64,000 bases of DNA from Paenibacillus solanacearum (GTDB lineage: Bacteria > Bacillota > Bacilli > Paenibacillales > NBRC-103111): positions 17,950 to 81,949 of the forward strand of contig NZ_CAJVAS010000030.1 in NCBI RefSeq assembly GCF_910593845.1. Direction: 5' to 3'. Positions 1-8,823 of the stretch are shown piece after piece. Each line of letters starts with the position of its first letter. The first letter of the stretch is position 1. Under the pieces are notes generated by a model that worked only from the letters and a program-made list of their open reading frames with translations, made no database searches and was not told the origin of the DNA. Made by a program: the position numbers and the translations under genes.

Positions 1-60
1 ACAAAGTCACAATAAACAGAGAATCAACAAGCGATTCTTGGAGAAACGGGATTCCCCCTC

Positions 61-107
61 ACCAAAAAAGAAAAGCCCGCGAAATCAATTGGTGATTTCG
101 CAGGCTC
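61..107 (-). terminator. Intrinsic terminator of the kinase/SARP regulator operon
   Basis: A near-perfect 13-bp stem (75-87 with 93-105, one C/A mismatch) has a 5-base loop. On the minus strand it is followed by a T-rich run (61-74). It lies 15 bases beyond the stop of the regulator gene, so it ends the two-gene minus-strand operon. Confidence 0.9.
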
Positions 108-121
108 TTGCATCGCTTGCC

Positions 122-1225
122 CTAACGCATCAATTTCATAATAAAATCTTCAACCCGAGGGTCGGGCCTCGTTCCGAGCTCTTGCTGCAGCGATTGCTCC
201 AGTAACCGATATTGCTGAAACGCCTCGTGCTTTCTCCCCAGCTCTGTATACAAACGGATGACCTCATGGCTAATATCCTCTCGGATCGCATCCAATTTCA
301 AAATTTCGCAAAAGTACCGAAGCGATTGCTGCGGCTGATGGATCCCGATGTGAAATCTCGCAGCGGCTTCCAGCAGCTCGATGTAATCTTGCTCGAGACG
401 GCGCGTTTGCTCGCTGGCCCACTCGTACGACTTCCCTTTCAGAAACTCGCCGGTATACAGCACTTCCGCTCGTTTGAACAGATCAGCGCTTGGCTCGGGA
501 GCCGATCTGATTTGCTTCAGCAGCCGCTCGAATTCGTACAAATCGCAATAAAGACTGCTCTCCGCAATGCGGATTTCGTGCCTGCCCGCCTCGATACAAT
601 CGCCCGTCTGCCCCGAGCCGATCGCCTTGCGGATATAGTATAAAGTCGAGTTTAAATTTTTCAGCGCTTTGTCCGTTTCCAGGTCGCTCCACAGCGTATC
701 GACGATTTCCTCCCGGCTGATGGCTCGCCGGAACATGAGAAAAGCGAACAGTTCTTCGGTTTTCGGACTTCTCAGCCTGATCGTCTCTTGCCCCTTCCGG
801 CTCCGGCACAGCCTCAAGCCGTTGAATAGAAAAACCGACAAAGCCGGCTCGGCAGCGGTGTATCCACGGTTTTTGCGAATTTTGGCGAGCGTCTTGTCCA
901 GCCGCTCGGCGGTTACGGGCTTCAACAAATAATCGAGCGCGCTTGCATCGAACGCCTGGAGCGCATACTCGTCATGACCGGTTACAAAAACGATATCCAT
1001 GGCATTGTCGAGGTCGAGCAGCAGGCCCGAGAGCGCCATCCCGTCAAGCTCCGGCATGGAAATATCGAGAAACGCTACATCTACCGGACTCGACTTGGCA
1101 TATTCGTAAGCTTCCAACGGGTTCATAAACGTGTGGCATGTTTCGATATCCTTGCTTTCGGACAGCAGTCTTTTCAAACGTTTGACAGACAACTCTTCGT
1201 CATCCACGATAATCGCTCGCAGCAT
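122..1225 (-). CDS. Response regulator with SARP-type output (REC + winged helix + BTAD)
   Basis: Predicted cytoplasmic regulator of 367 residues. An N-terminal receiver (about 1-115) shows the acidic pair D8/D9, the phospho-acceptor D54 in FLDISMPELDG, T82 and K102. Residues about 125-215 look like a SARP-type winged helix, and about 225-365 form the alpha-helical bacterial transcriptional activator (BTAD) region. The start ATG has GGGAGG eight bases upstream, inside the end of the preceding kinase gene. It sits three bases downstream of the hybrid kinase, so the pair is one operon and the kinase is the likely phosphodonor. SARP output is common in actinobacterial antibiotic regulators; fused to a receiver it also occurs in Paenibacillus relatives. 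The target genes cannot be inferred. Confidence 0.9.
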   Translation of the reverse strand: MLRAIIVDDEELSVKRLKRLLSESKDIETCHTFMNPLEAYEYAKSSPVDVAFLDISMPELDGMALSGLLLDLDNAMDIVFVTGHDEYALQAFDASALDYLLKPVTAERLDKTLAKIRKNRGYTAAEPALSVFLFNGLRLCRSRKGQETIRLRSPKTEELFAFLMFRRAISREEIVDTLWSDLETDKALKNLNSTLYYIRKAIGSGQTGDCIEAGRHEIRIAESSLYCDLYEFERLLKQIRSAPEPSADLFKRAEVLYTGEFLKGKSYEWASEQTRRLEQDYIELLEAAARFHIGIHQPQQSLRYFCEILKLDAIREDISHEVIRLYTELGRKHEAFQQYRLLEQSLQQELGTRPDPRVEDFIMKLMR

Positions 1226-1228
1226 GCT

Positions 1229-4200
1229 TCAACCTCCCCGCTTGTCTGGCTGCCCCGGAATATCGAAGCTCACCTTCGTCCCGATGCCTTCCGCGCTCTC
1301 GATATGTATGCTCCCGCCGTACAGCAGCTTGATGCGCTGGCTTATGTTCCATAGCCCGACACCTTTCCTTTCCGCATCCGGCAGCAGCACCTCCTTCAGC
1401 TTGCGGTCGCTCATCCCGCATCCGTTGTCCTCTACGGTGAAGCGGATCGCGGCATTCGCCCGCTTCTTCACGGTTATGGTGACTTTCCCTCCCGATGCTT
1501 TAGACATCAGACCATGGCGTATGGCGTTCTCTACCAGCGGCTGCACAACAAGCGGCGGGATCCGACGATCCGGACAAGCGTCCACATCGTATTCCACTTG
1601 CAGTCTGGCGCCGAAACGCGCCTTCTCGATGTTGACATACGCCTCCACCAGTTCCACTTCCTTGTCTACTGTCGTCAACGAATCCAACTGCTTGAAATCA
1701 AAGCTGCCCCGCAAATATTGCGAAAGCTGCAATGTCAATTCCTCCGCACTGTGAGGATCGTCGGCGCACAGCGTGGCAATCGAATTGAGGGCGTTATATA
1801 GAAAATGAGGCTTGATCTGCGAGCGTAAAAAAGCAATTTCCGCATCCTTGGCGGTTTTCACGGAAGCCTTCAATCGGGTCAGGCTGCGCACGCGCGCCAT
1901 CAGCTCCTCCCCCTCGAACGGTTTCCCGACAAAATCGTTGGCTCCGTTGTCCATCGCCCATTTGGCATCGGCGGATCTGTTCTTGGCCGTCAGCATCAGC
2001 ACCGGCAGTTCAAACAGCGAAAACCGCTCTCTCACCTTGCTCAGCACTTCGTAACCGGACATGTCGGGCATCATAACGTCGAGAACGACAAGAAACATGC
2101 CCGGCCATTTGGCCAGCTCCTCAAGCGCCAACTGTCCGCGGTTGACAACAACGATCGAATATCCATCCAGACGAAGCAGATTGATCATCGCCTGAAGATT
2201 AGCGTAATCGTCGTCCACCACAAGCACCCGCTCGTTCTTCTCCCCCTGAATATAGATCGGATACTCCGAATAAGCGGGAAGCATATCCCGAGCCGGCGGT
2301 TCCTCCCACCGCGCCGCGGTGTTTTCCATAGCCGATGCCGGCGCCAGCAGAAGCGTGAAGGCAAACAACGTGCCTTGTCCCGGAACGGAATCGACGCGAA
2401 TGTCGCCGCCGTGAAGTTCCACCAGCCTCTTCGTAATGCTTAGTCCGAGGCCTGTTCCGCCGTAGTTGCGCGTTTCCGACGCATCCGCCTGTTCGAACGG
2501 CTGAAATATGCGCTCCCGCATATGCGCCGCTATTCCGATGCCCGTATCCTTGACCCGCACCTCAACCTTGTCGCGAACGACATCCGCGCTGATTTCTACC
2601 GTGCCCCGCTCGGTAAATTTGATCGCATTGCCGAGCAAATTGTGCAAAATTTGTACAAGCCGGTTGCCGTCGGCATATACCGCTGGCATGTTCTCCGGAA
2701 CGCGGTTCACAAGCTCGATGGGTTTGCCTCCGAGCAAAAACGAATGGATGCCGATCACCGAATCCACAATCGCTCTCAAATCGGTGCCGGTTTTGTACAG
2801 CGTAATGTCGCCGTGCTTCATTTTCGAATAGTCGAGCAATTCATTGACAAGCTCGTTCAGCCTTCTCCCGCTTCCCGCCACGATGGCCAAATTTTGCGCT
2901 TGCTTGGCAGTAACCGGCCCTTCCACTCCTTTGAGCAACGTATCGGTAATGGTTACGATAGCGCTTAAAGGCGTTTTCAGCTCGTGGGAAGTGTTGGACA
3001 AAAAATCGTCTTTGATTTTGTCAAGCTGAAGAAGCCGGTCTTTCATTTCGTTTACCGTACGGTACGCTTCAAAAAACCGGAGCACGACCAGAACCATCAC
3101 GATCATATTGAACAAAATAATATAAAATTGGCCTACCCATGCATTGTCCTTCAGGGAGAAAGAAAATAAAATCAGGTCCACCGCGTACAACGTCAGGCAA
3201 AGAATGGCCGCGAACAGCAGAAAGCGCTCCAAACGGTCGCCTTCGGCGCTCTTGATATAAAGCGCAGCCGTTCTCACCAGCAGCCAAATCGTCATCGACT
3301 CGTATACCGCAATAACGAACGGCTCGACGGTCAAGTATACGGGAATCGGAAGACACGCGATCAGCACCGTATAGCCGCTGAGCACAAGGACGACGAAGCG
3401 GGCAAACGCCAAAGAAATCATGCTTTTCCTCAGTTGATAAAAAAGAATGGCCACTGCGATCAAGCCAGCCATCGAACAGACGTCCTTCACCTTGAACATC
3501 GTTTCGAACGAAATGGCAGGCAAATACATAAGCAGCACCCGTTCCCCGGTCAAACCGTTGAACATCGCGTAGAACAAACAAATCACCGCAAATAGCAGCA
3601 AGGAATGGTCCCTTTTTCCATACAGCGCCGCCGTCATGAAGCAGATGACGTAGATGAGTGCAAGCGCGGCAAGAATGGCGAAGGTGCTTAACTCGTGCGC
3701 CTTAGCCTTCTGCTGAAGCGCAAGCATCGCAGCTTGCTCGCCAAAATAGATCGAGGCCGGAATGCCCGCGTTCGAGTAGTCGAAATTGGCCACGTGAACG
3801 ATTATTTCCACATCGCCCTTCTCTGCAGAGAAAAAGCCGATTTGGGGCACATTGCCCGCCCGGTAGCTGCTCGCTTGCCCGGAAGGCTTGCCGTCCTCGA
3901 ACAGCTTTTGGCCGTTTGCATAAACGGCGCTTGAAAAGCGGATATTCGTCTTTTTCAAGGCGAACACCCCGGCTGCCGGCACATTTTTCAGCACCATCCG
4001 ATACGTGGCGTAACCATGGGCGGGCAGAAGCTGCCCATGGACCGTCTTGCCGTTCCACCCGGAGGGTACCTTCATCAAAGCTGCCTGTTCGTTCGCGCCC
4101 GCTTGCCTGAAATCGTCGGCGGTCAGCAGCCGGTTCCAGTAAAATTCCCATTCGCCGTCCAGCCTGATGATGCGGCTCTCTTCATCGTTCCATGCGGAAA

Positions 4201-4327
4201 GGTCCATCACCCCGTCCCGAACGCGCAAATCGCTTCGTTGTTTATCGTGATCCATGAGGGTGGACAGCGGAATCAACATAAAGGAAATCAAACCAACCAA
4301 ACAGACGATCAACGTCCTTTTGAGCAA
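1229..4327 (-). CDS. Hybrid sensor kinase with two kinase modules (7TMR-DISM, HisKA-HATPase, REC, LytS-type kinase)
   Basis: Membrane sensor of 1032 residues. After a signal anchor (about 5-25) comes an extracellular jelly-roll sensing region (about 45-205) and a seven-helix 7TMR-DISM block (about 210-405). Next is a classical HisKA-HATPase kinase (SHELKTP, His near 446; GTGLGLSI in the ATPase domain). A receiver follows (VVDDD near 702, VLDVMMPD near 751). The C-terminus is a second, LytS/HPK5-type kinase (SQIKPHFLYN, His near 840) with its own ATPase domain. A TTG start is preferred because AAAGGAG lies eight bases upstream. It is the first gene of the operon with the SARP regulator. Two kinases in one chain suggest internal phosphate transfer, then output through the regulator; this is inference. 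Confidence 0.93.
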   Translation of the reverse strand: MLKRTLIVCLVGLISFMLIPLSTLMDHDKQRSDLRVRDGVMDLSAWNDEESRIIRLDGEWEFYWNRLLTADDFRQAGANEQAALMKVPSGWNGKTVHGQLLPAHGYATYRMVLKNVPAAGVFALKKTNIRFSSAVYANGQKLFEDGKPSGQASSYRAGNVPQIGFFSAEKGDVEIIVHVANFDYSNAGIPASIYFGEQAAMLALQQKAKAHELSTFAILAALALIYVICFMTAALYGKRDHSLLLFAVICLFYAMFNGLTGERVLLMYLPAISFETMFKVKDVCSMAGLIAVAILFYQLRKSMISLAFARFVVLVLSGYTVLIACLPIPVYLTVEPFVIAVYESMTIWLLVRTAALYIKSAEGDRLERFLLFAAILCLTLYAVDLILFSFSLKDNAWVGQFYIILFNMIVMVLVVLRFFEAYRTVNEMKDRLLQLDKIKDDFLSNTSHELKTPLSAIVTITDTLLKGVEGPVTAKQAQNLAIVAGSGRRLNELVNELLDYSKMKHGDITLYKTGTDLRAIVDSVIGIHSFLLGGKPIELVNRVPENMPAVYADGNRLVQILHNLLGNAIKFTERGTVEISADVVRDKVEVRVKDTGIGIAAHMRERIFQPFEQADASETRNYGGTGLGLSITKRLVELHGGDIRVDSVPGQGTLFAFTLLLAPASAMENTAARWEEPPARDMLPAYSEYPIYIQGEKNERVLVVDDDYANLQAMINLLRLDGYSIVVVNRGQLALEELAKWPGMFLVVLDVMMPDMSGYEVLSKVRERFSLFELPVLMLTAKNRSADAKWAMDNGANDFVGKPFEGEELMARVRSLTRLKASVKTAKDAEIAFLRSQIKPHFLYNALNSIATLCADDPHSAEELTLQLSQYLRGSFDFKQLDSLTTVDKEVELVEAYVNIEKARFGARLQVEYDVDACPDRRIPPLVVQPLVENAIRHGLMSKASGGKVTITVKKRANAAIRFTVEDNGCGMSDRKLKEVLLPDAERKGVGLWNISQRIKLLYGGSIHIESAEGIGTKVSFDIPGQPDKRGG

Positions 4328-4507
4328 TGTATCCGCTCCTTTGCAATCGAGCCTTGTTCTCTCTACCGTATCGCCTTCGCATTACCGGCATATTCTTCTT
4401 ATTCGATGCTGTATTCTCATATTCCTTGCTGTCTGTATAACGATTCGTCCCTTTACGGCTCCGTTCCTCCGGCCGCCGTACCCGTCTCGAAACTCTCCCG
4501 GAAGCGC

Positions 4508-4542
4508 AAAAAAGGCCTACAGCAGCAAACTCACTGTACGCC
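4508..4542 (-). terminator. Intrinsic terminator after the sulfurtransferase
   Basis: A 9-bp stem (4514-4522 with 4534-4542, one mismatch) with an 11-base loop is followed on the minus strand by six T. It lies 28 bases past the sulfurtransferase stop and separates that gene from the kinase operon. Confidence 0.8.
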
Positions 4543-4570
4543 TAATCCGCATCACGCGGTGCCTCGCCTC

Positions 4571-5407
4571 TTACTCTTCCCCTGTCGCAATCGGATTGTC
4601 GCTATACGAAATCCAATCGCTCCAGCTGCCGGAATACAGCTTCACGTCAGCGAACCCGGCCTCGCTCAAAGCGACCACGTTCGGGCAGGCGCTAACGCCG
4701 GAGCCGCAGTAGACGATGACTTCGCTTGCGTCCTTCAGGTCCGCAAACCGCTCCTGCTGCGCCTCTGCTCCCTTCCATGCCCCCTCCGCGGTCAAGCTGT
4801 CCTTCCAGAACCGCTGCTTCGCCCCGGGAATATGGCCTGCGATCTTATCGATCGGCTCCTCGATCCCGAGGTAGCGGCGCTCTTCCCGCGAGTCGATCAG
4901 CACGGTGCCCTGCCGGCCGATGCGCTCCCTCACCTGCTCGACGTTGACAAGCATCTCGCTGCGCACGCGCGGGGTAAAGACGGCCGGATGCTCCACCGGC
5001 GGCTCATCCGTGACGGGATAGCCGGATTGCTTCCACTGGGTATAGCTTCCGTTCATCACGAAGATGTTGTCATGACCGAGGAACTTCAGCATCCACCACA
5101 GGCGCGACGCATACAAGCCGCCCTGATCGTCATAGGCGACGACCAGCGATTCGTCATGAATGCCTACGCTGCCCAGTTTGGCGGCGAGCTGCTGCAGATC
5201 CGGCAGCGGGTGGCGGCCTCCGTGCGGCTGAATCGGTCCGGACAAGTCCTGTTCCAGATCCAAATAATAAGCGCCGGGGATATGATCGACGGCATAGCTC
5301 TCCGGCCCTGCCGATGGGTTTCCTAACTGAAAGCGGCAATCCACGATCACGATATGTTCATCCGTGCCGTGTTCGAACAGCCATTCCTGACTTACGATAT
5401 GCTTCAA
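4571..5407 (-). CDS. Sulfurtransferase (tandem rhodanese domains)
   Basis: Transfers sulfane sulfur to a thiophilic acceptor; cytoplasmic, no signal peptide. The 278-residue chain has two rhodanese domains. The N-terminal one is inactive (no Cys; DDQGG at the loop position). The C-terminal one carries the active-site loop CGSGVSA. The CGSG loop resembles 3-mercaptopyruvate sulfurtransferases (SseA type) more than thiosulfate rhodaneses, which usually have CRKG, but substrate cannot be settled from sequence. The TTG start is chosen because AAGGAAG lies eight bases upstream; the frame stays open 19 codons further but without a ribosome binding site. It is a single gene, divergent from the GNAT gene. 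Confidence 0.9.
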   Translation of the reverse strand: MKHIVSQEWLFEHGTDEHIVIVDCRFQLGNPSAGPESYAVDHIPGAYYLDLEQDLSGPIQPHGGRHPLPDLQQLAAKLGSVGIHDESLVVAYDDQGGLYASRLWWMLKFLGHDNIFVMNGSYTQWKQSGYPVTDEPPVEHPAVFTPRVRSEMLVNVEQVRERIGRQGTVLIDSREERRYLGIEEPIDKIAGHIPGAKQRFWKDSLTAEGAWKGAEAQQERFADLKDASEVIVYCGSGVSACPNVVALSEAGFADVKLYSGSWSDWISYSDNPIATGEE

Positions 5408-5542
5408 GCCACTCACTTCCTTCGTTGGGATGAAATGCGGTATAGTTAAGTATACAACGATCACCCCGGAAGCGGAAGCGATAACGAACCGATTCGTACC
5501 ATTTTACAGCAAATTACCTTATATTTAGGAGGCCGCCCAGCC

Positions 5543-6046
5543 ATGACTGAAGATCCTCTGCACCTGCAGTACCGCTTGATTCCGATGACCGAGGCCCATG
5601 CCCCGCTCATCTGCGGCTGGCGCTACCCGGCTCCCTACGATCTGTACAACTGGAACGACTGGGACCGCATGCAGTCAAGAGGCGAGGAGTTCGCCGACCC
5701 CTACATTCGTCAGACGCAGTATCGCGCCGTGATCGACGAGGCGGGCGAGCTGTACGGCTTCGCGCAGCTGTTCCCCCTGGCCGGCGTAACGCGGCTCGGA
5801 CTCGGCATGCGGCCCGAGCTGTGCGGAGCAGGACGCGGTGAACCGTTCGTCCGCGCCATTGCCGAAGAAGCCCGCCGGCTTCAGCCGGAGCACGAGATCG
5901 ATCTGGAGGTGCTCGTCTGGAACAAACGAGCCATCCGCGTCTACGAGAAAGCCGGCTTCGCCATGACGGACACGTATGAGCGCATGACCCCGACCGGGAT
6001 GGCTGCATTCCACTGCATGGTGTGGAAGGACAAGCCGGAACGATAA
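5543..6046 (+). CDS. GNAT-family N-acetyltransferase
   Basis: Predicted acetyl-CoA-dependent acetyltransferase of 167 residues. It begins with the usual first strand (YRLIPMTEAHAP) and ends with the RimI-like pattern ILVWNKRAIRVYEKAGF (here LVWNKRAIRVYEKAGF), which includes the C-terminal acetyl-CoA-binding region. The expected pyrophosphate loop is present only as a weak GAGRGEP motif. AGGAGG lies ten bases before the ATG. The gene stands alone, and its acceptor substrate is unknown. Confidence 0.85.
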   Translation: MTEDPLHLQYRLIPMTEAHAPLICGWRYPAPYDLYNWNDWDRMQSRGEEFADPYIRQTQYRAVIDEAGELYGFAQLFPLAGVTRLGLGMRPELCGAGRGEPFVRAIAEEARRLQPEHEIDLEVLVWNKRAIRVYEKAGFAMTDTYERMTPTGMAAFHCMVWKDKPER

Positions 6047-6336
6047 ACGGAATAACGCAGTACGTCGCTCGGAAGAGGACGAACAGCGAAACGATGAGCC
6101 GCCCAGCCGGAGAAGCGCATACGAAGGGCACGTTCGGGTGCAAACGTGTGGAGACGCAAGCCGCAGGACGCTAGGATTGGCGGCTTTACGATTGAAATGG
6201 ACAAGCACGGCAAACAGGAGCGATTCCTTGCCTCGCTCCCCGTGTTATCCAAGATGGTTCCAGTACTGCAAGTATGAATACGCGCTGGAATGGTTCTGAA
6301 CGCCGGGACGCACCGCATTGCGCGCCGTCTGTCCCC

Positions 6337-6660
6337 TTATCCCGCCCTGCTGCCGGCTTCCATCGCCCTGTCGAACCGTTCGGCGCAGGCGAAATCGAGC
6401 AAGGTTAATCCGCCCGCATTCCATGAAGTGAGCCGCAGCGTCACCATCCGGTAGTCGATGGCGATCATCGGGTGATGGTTCAGCTCCTCCGCCACAGCGG
6501 CCACTTGATTTACAAAATTGATACTGGCCGCAAACGAAGGGAAGCGATACTTTTTCACGATCCACTTTCCCTCTTCCAGCGTCCAGCCCTGTTTACCGGC
6601 AAGCAGGGTATCGACCTCGCCTTGCGCCAGCCGCGTCATCCGGCCGCCGTCGTTGCCCAT
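6337..6660 (-). CDS. phhB: Pterin-4a-carbinolamine dehydratase family protein
   Basis: Small alpha/beta protein of about 107 residues that would dehydrate 4a-hydroxytetrahydropterin and so help recycle tetrahydrobiopterin-like cofactors. The family signature is clear: EELNHHPMI followed by the strand VTLRLTSWNAGGLT and the helix DFACAERFD. GAGG lies nine bases before the chosen ATG; an ATG seven codons further in (6639) also fits, and an ATG three codons upstream has no room for a binding site. It begins 16 bases after the stop of the 97-residue gene, so the two are probably co-transcribed. No aromatic amino-acid hydroxylase is nearby, so its role here is open. Confidence 0.88.
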   Translation of the reverse strand: MGNDGGRMTRLAQGEVDTLLAGKQGWTLEEGKWIVKKYRFPSFAASINFVNQVAAVAEELNHHPMIAIDYRMVTLRLTSWNAGGLTLLDFACAERFDRAMEAGSRAG

Positions 6661-6676
6661 CGTTGTCATCCTCGTC

Positions 6677-6970
6677 TTACACCAAATGAATCACGCGCGT
6701 CAGCGCATCGCTGTGATCGATGCGGATTAAATGCCGCTTCGCATCGTACGTGACCGTACAGCCTCCAATGCTCATGTGCGATTCCGTGCCGAGGCCGTAG
6801 AACAAATCGTCCGCAAGCGTCTTGATGCATTCGCACTGCTCCTCCGCTTCAAGCCCTCCCCACTCCTCAGCCGACATCTCGAGAAACTCGTGGCATCGTT
6901 CCACGCTTTGAAGCGCTTCCGTAAAATCGTCGATAATGTCGCTATACTCTCTCCCAAATTTAATGCCCAT
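6677..6970 (-). CDS. Small conserved-looking protein of unknown function
   Basis: A 97-residue acidic, soluble protein with no signal peptide or membrane segment. The N-terminal half is helical (DIIDDFTEALQSVERCHEFL) and the C-terminal half looks like a short beta hairpin (GGCTVTYDAKRHLIRID). GGAAGGA lies five bases before the ATG, and base usage matches the neighbours, which supports it as real. It is upstream of, and probably in an operon with, the pterin dehydratase. I do not recognise the family. Confidence 0.7.
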   Translation of the reverse strand: MGIKFGREYSDIIDDFTEALQSVERCHEFLEMSAEEWGGLEAEEQCECIKTLADDLFYGLGTESHMSIGGCTVTYDAKRHLIRIDHSDALTRVIHLV

Positions 6971-7166
6971 GCCAATCCTTCCTTCCGCCGTTATACTTTG
7001 TTCGCGTGCCGTCCACCGGTGTGCCGTCGCTCATTTCAAGCCTTTTCATTCACAGCGCCATGCCTCTGAAAAGCCTTTTGACTCATTGTACTCGGATTCC
7101 CTACCACCCGCAACTGCGGATATGGAAACAAAAAACATCTTTTTCTCCCTGACAATCCCGCGCATT

Positions 7167-7194
7167 TGCATGTAAAATCTGGTACACTATAAGG
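7167..7194 (+). promoter_or_regulatory. Candidate sigma-A promoter of the SWIM/SNF2 operon
   Basis: TTGCAT (7167-7172) and TATAAG (7189-7194) are separated by 16 bases and lie 33 bases upstream of the SWIM gene start, with GGAGG in between. Prediction from consensus only. Confidence 0.55.
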
Positions 7195-7227
7195 ATAGAC
7201 AAAAAGTGCGGAGGACAAAACAAAGCG

Positions 7228-8823
7228 ATGTTGAAGCTGCAGATTCCGAAAAACCGAATGAAAGAACTGATCGGTCATCTGCGCAATGATTTCGAATTGG
7301 CGCAGCTGGAACGGGGCTGGGAGTACGTGCACAAAGGCCTCGTGACCGAGGCCGAGTTGAAGCATGGCGTAGAGGTGCACGCACTCGTTCGCGGCGCGAA
7401 AGCGTTCGAGGTGATTCTCGATCTGGATCAGTACGGCAAAAGCGAGTGCAGCTGCTCGGAAGGACCGAGCTGCGAGCATATGGCGGCGCTCGTGTTCTGG
7501 CTGTACGCTTCTTTCGCAAGGCCGGAACTGCTGCTGCAGCAGCTAAAGCAGGCGATCCGGGTCAAAAGCAGGCAGCAGCGACAATCCGGCGCGAAGGCGG
7601 CCGAGAAACGGCAGGACCGTCTGGACCCGCCGACCGCGGAGCAAATGCCGGGGCAGTGGCAGAAGTTTTTCGAGCAGCAGTTTTACGGCTTCTCCCTGTC
7701 GCAGCAGCACTCCATCGAGCTGTTCCATTCGGCCGCCAAGGAGAAGCTTACGCCGTACGGGAACGAGTGGGAGCCGGCGCTGCGCACGCTCTACGCGCTG
7801 CAAATGCTGCTGTTCATCATGCGGAAAATCGAGCAGTTTTACCAGGAGATGCGCTCGTCGTATTTGTCCTATTATATTGAAACAGGCTGCAAAACGGTCG
7901 GGCGGCTATGTCAGGAGGAGCTGCTGCGGCTCGTTCCCGAGCTGGACGTCCGCAAGCTGACCCGGGATTACGCCGCGCAATGGAAAGAAACGCTGGCGAT
8001 GATCGAAAGCATGGCGCTGTCCGGCAAAGAATCCCCGCTGTCCTGGCCAACCGTATACCGCAGCGTATGGTGGCAAATGCAGGATCAGCCGAAGTGGCTG
8101 AAGGCGGAGCACGAACGGGTCAGACGGCTGCTGGAGACGCCGGATTTGATGCCGCGGCGCAGAGACGCGCTGGTCATGGCAGCGGCGCACTTTGCCGTAA
8201 TCGAGGGCGACGATGAAGAAGCCCGAGCGCAGATGGAGCGGCTGACGAAGCGGGAGGCCAAAGATTTCTTCTTGTACCTGCACCACTGCTACGAGCGCGA
8301 AGCCTGGGACCGTATGCTGGCCTGGCTCCGCTGGCTGCTGCCCGTTGTACAGCGGGCGCAGCAGGAAGAGCTGCGGCAGTTTTGCCACTACTGGATGGAA
8401 GCGGTGCAGCAGCAGGACGACGACCGCGAATGGATCGAAGTGATGGTGGCGCTGCTGCCGCGGACTTATTCGTTCTATACCTCCTACCTGATGAAGACCA
8501 GCCGGTACAGGGCGTGGATCGACTTGCAGCTTGCCAGCCATATTTCGCCTCAAAATTTATATTCCGTCGATCTGCACACGGTCGAGAAGCATGACGCGAC
8601 GCTGGTGCTGCCGCTGTATCATCAGGCCGTCGAGCGCACGATCGCGGAGAAGAACCGTACCGCTTATGCGGCGGCGGGACGGATGCTCAAGAAGCTGGAA
8701 TCGCTGTACAAGAAGCTTCAGCGCCAGAAGGCGTGGGATGACTACATTTACCGGCTGGCGACGAAGCATTCGCGGCTTCGCGCGCTGCAGGAGGAGCTGA
8801 AGAGAGGAAAGTGGGTGCCATGA
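7228..8823 (+). CDS. SWIM zinc-finger protein paired with an SNF2 helicase
   Basis: A 531-residue protein with a SWIM zinc finger near the N-terminus. The CxC...CxH ligands are C74, C76, C82 and H84, within a beta-rich lead-in. The rest (about 110-531) is a long helical region rich in Gln, Glu, Arg and Trp with no recognised domain. SWIM fingers bind DNA or protein partners. The stop codon overlaps the ATG of the SNF2 gene (ATGA), so both are translationally coupled and probably form a complex. This pairing is seen in other Firmicutes; its physiological role is not established. The start has GGAGG 13 bases upstream, which is long. Confidence 0.88.
   Translation: MLKLQIPKNRMKELIGHLRNDFELAQLERGWEYVHKGLVTEAELKHGVEVHALVRGAKAFEVILDLDQYGKSECSCSEGPSCEHMAALVFWLYASFARPELLLQQLKQAIRVKSRQQRQSGAKAAEKRQDRLDPPTAEQMPGQWQKFFEQQFYGFSLSQQHSIELFHSAAKEKLTPYGNEWEPALRTLYALQMLLFIMRKIEQFYQEMRSSYLSYYIETGCKTVGRLCQEELLRLVPELDVRKLTRDYAAQWKETLAMIESMALSGKESPLSWPTVYRSVWWQMQDQPKWLKAEHERVRRLLETPDLMPRRRDALVMAAAHFAVIEGDDEEARAQMERLTKREAKDFFLYLHHCYEREAWDRMLAWLRWLLPVVQRAQQEELRQFCHYWMEAVQQQDDDREWIEVMVALLPRTYSFYTSYLMKTSRYRAWIDLQLASHISPQNLYSVDLHTVEKHDATLVLPLYHQAVERTIAEKNRTAYAAAGRMLKKLESLYKKLQRQKAWDDYIYRLATKHSRLRALQEELKRGKWVP

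Noticed and set aside
4016..5326. Plus-strand frame of about 436 codons
   Set aside because: It is antisense to the sulfurtransferase and to the 5' end of the double kinase, both of which show full catalytic or domain motifs. No binding site or known motif.
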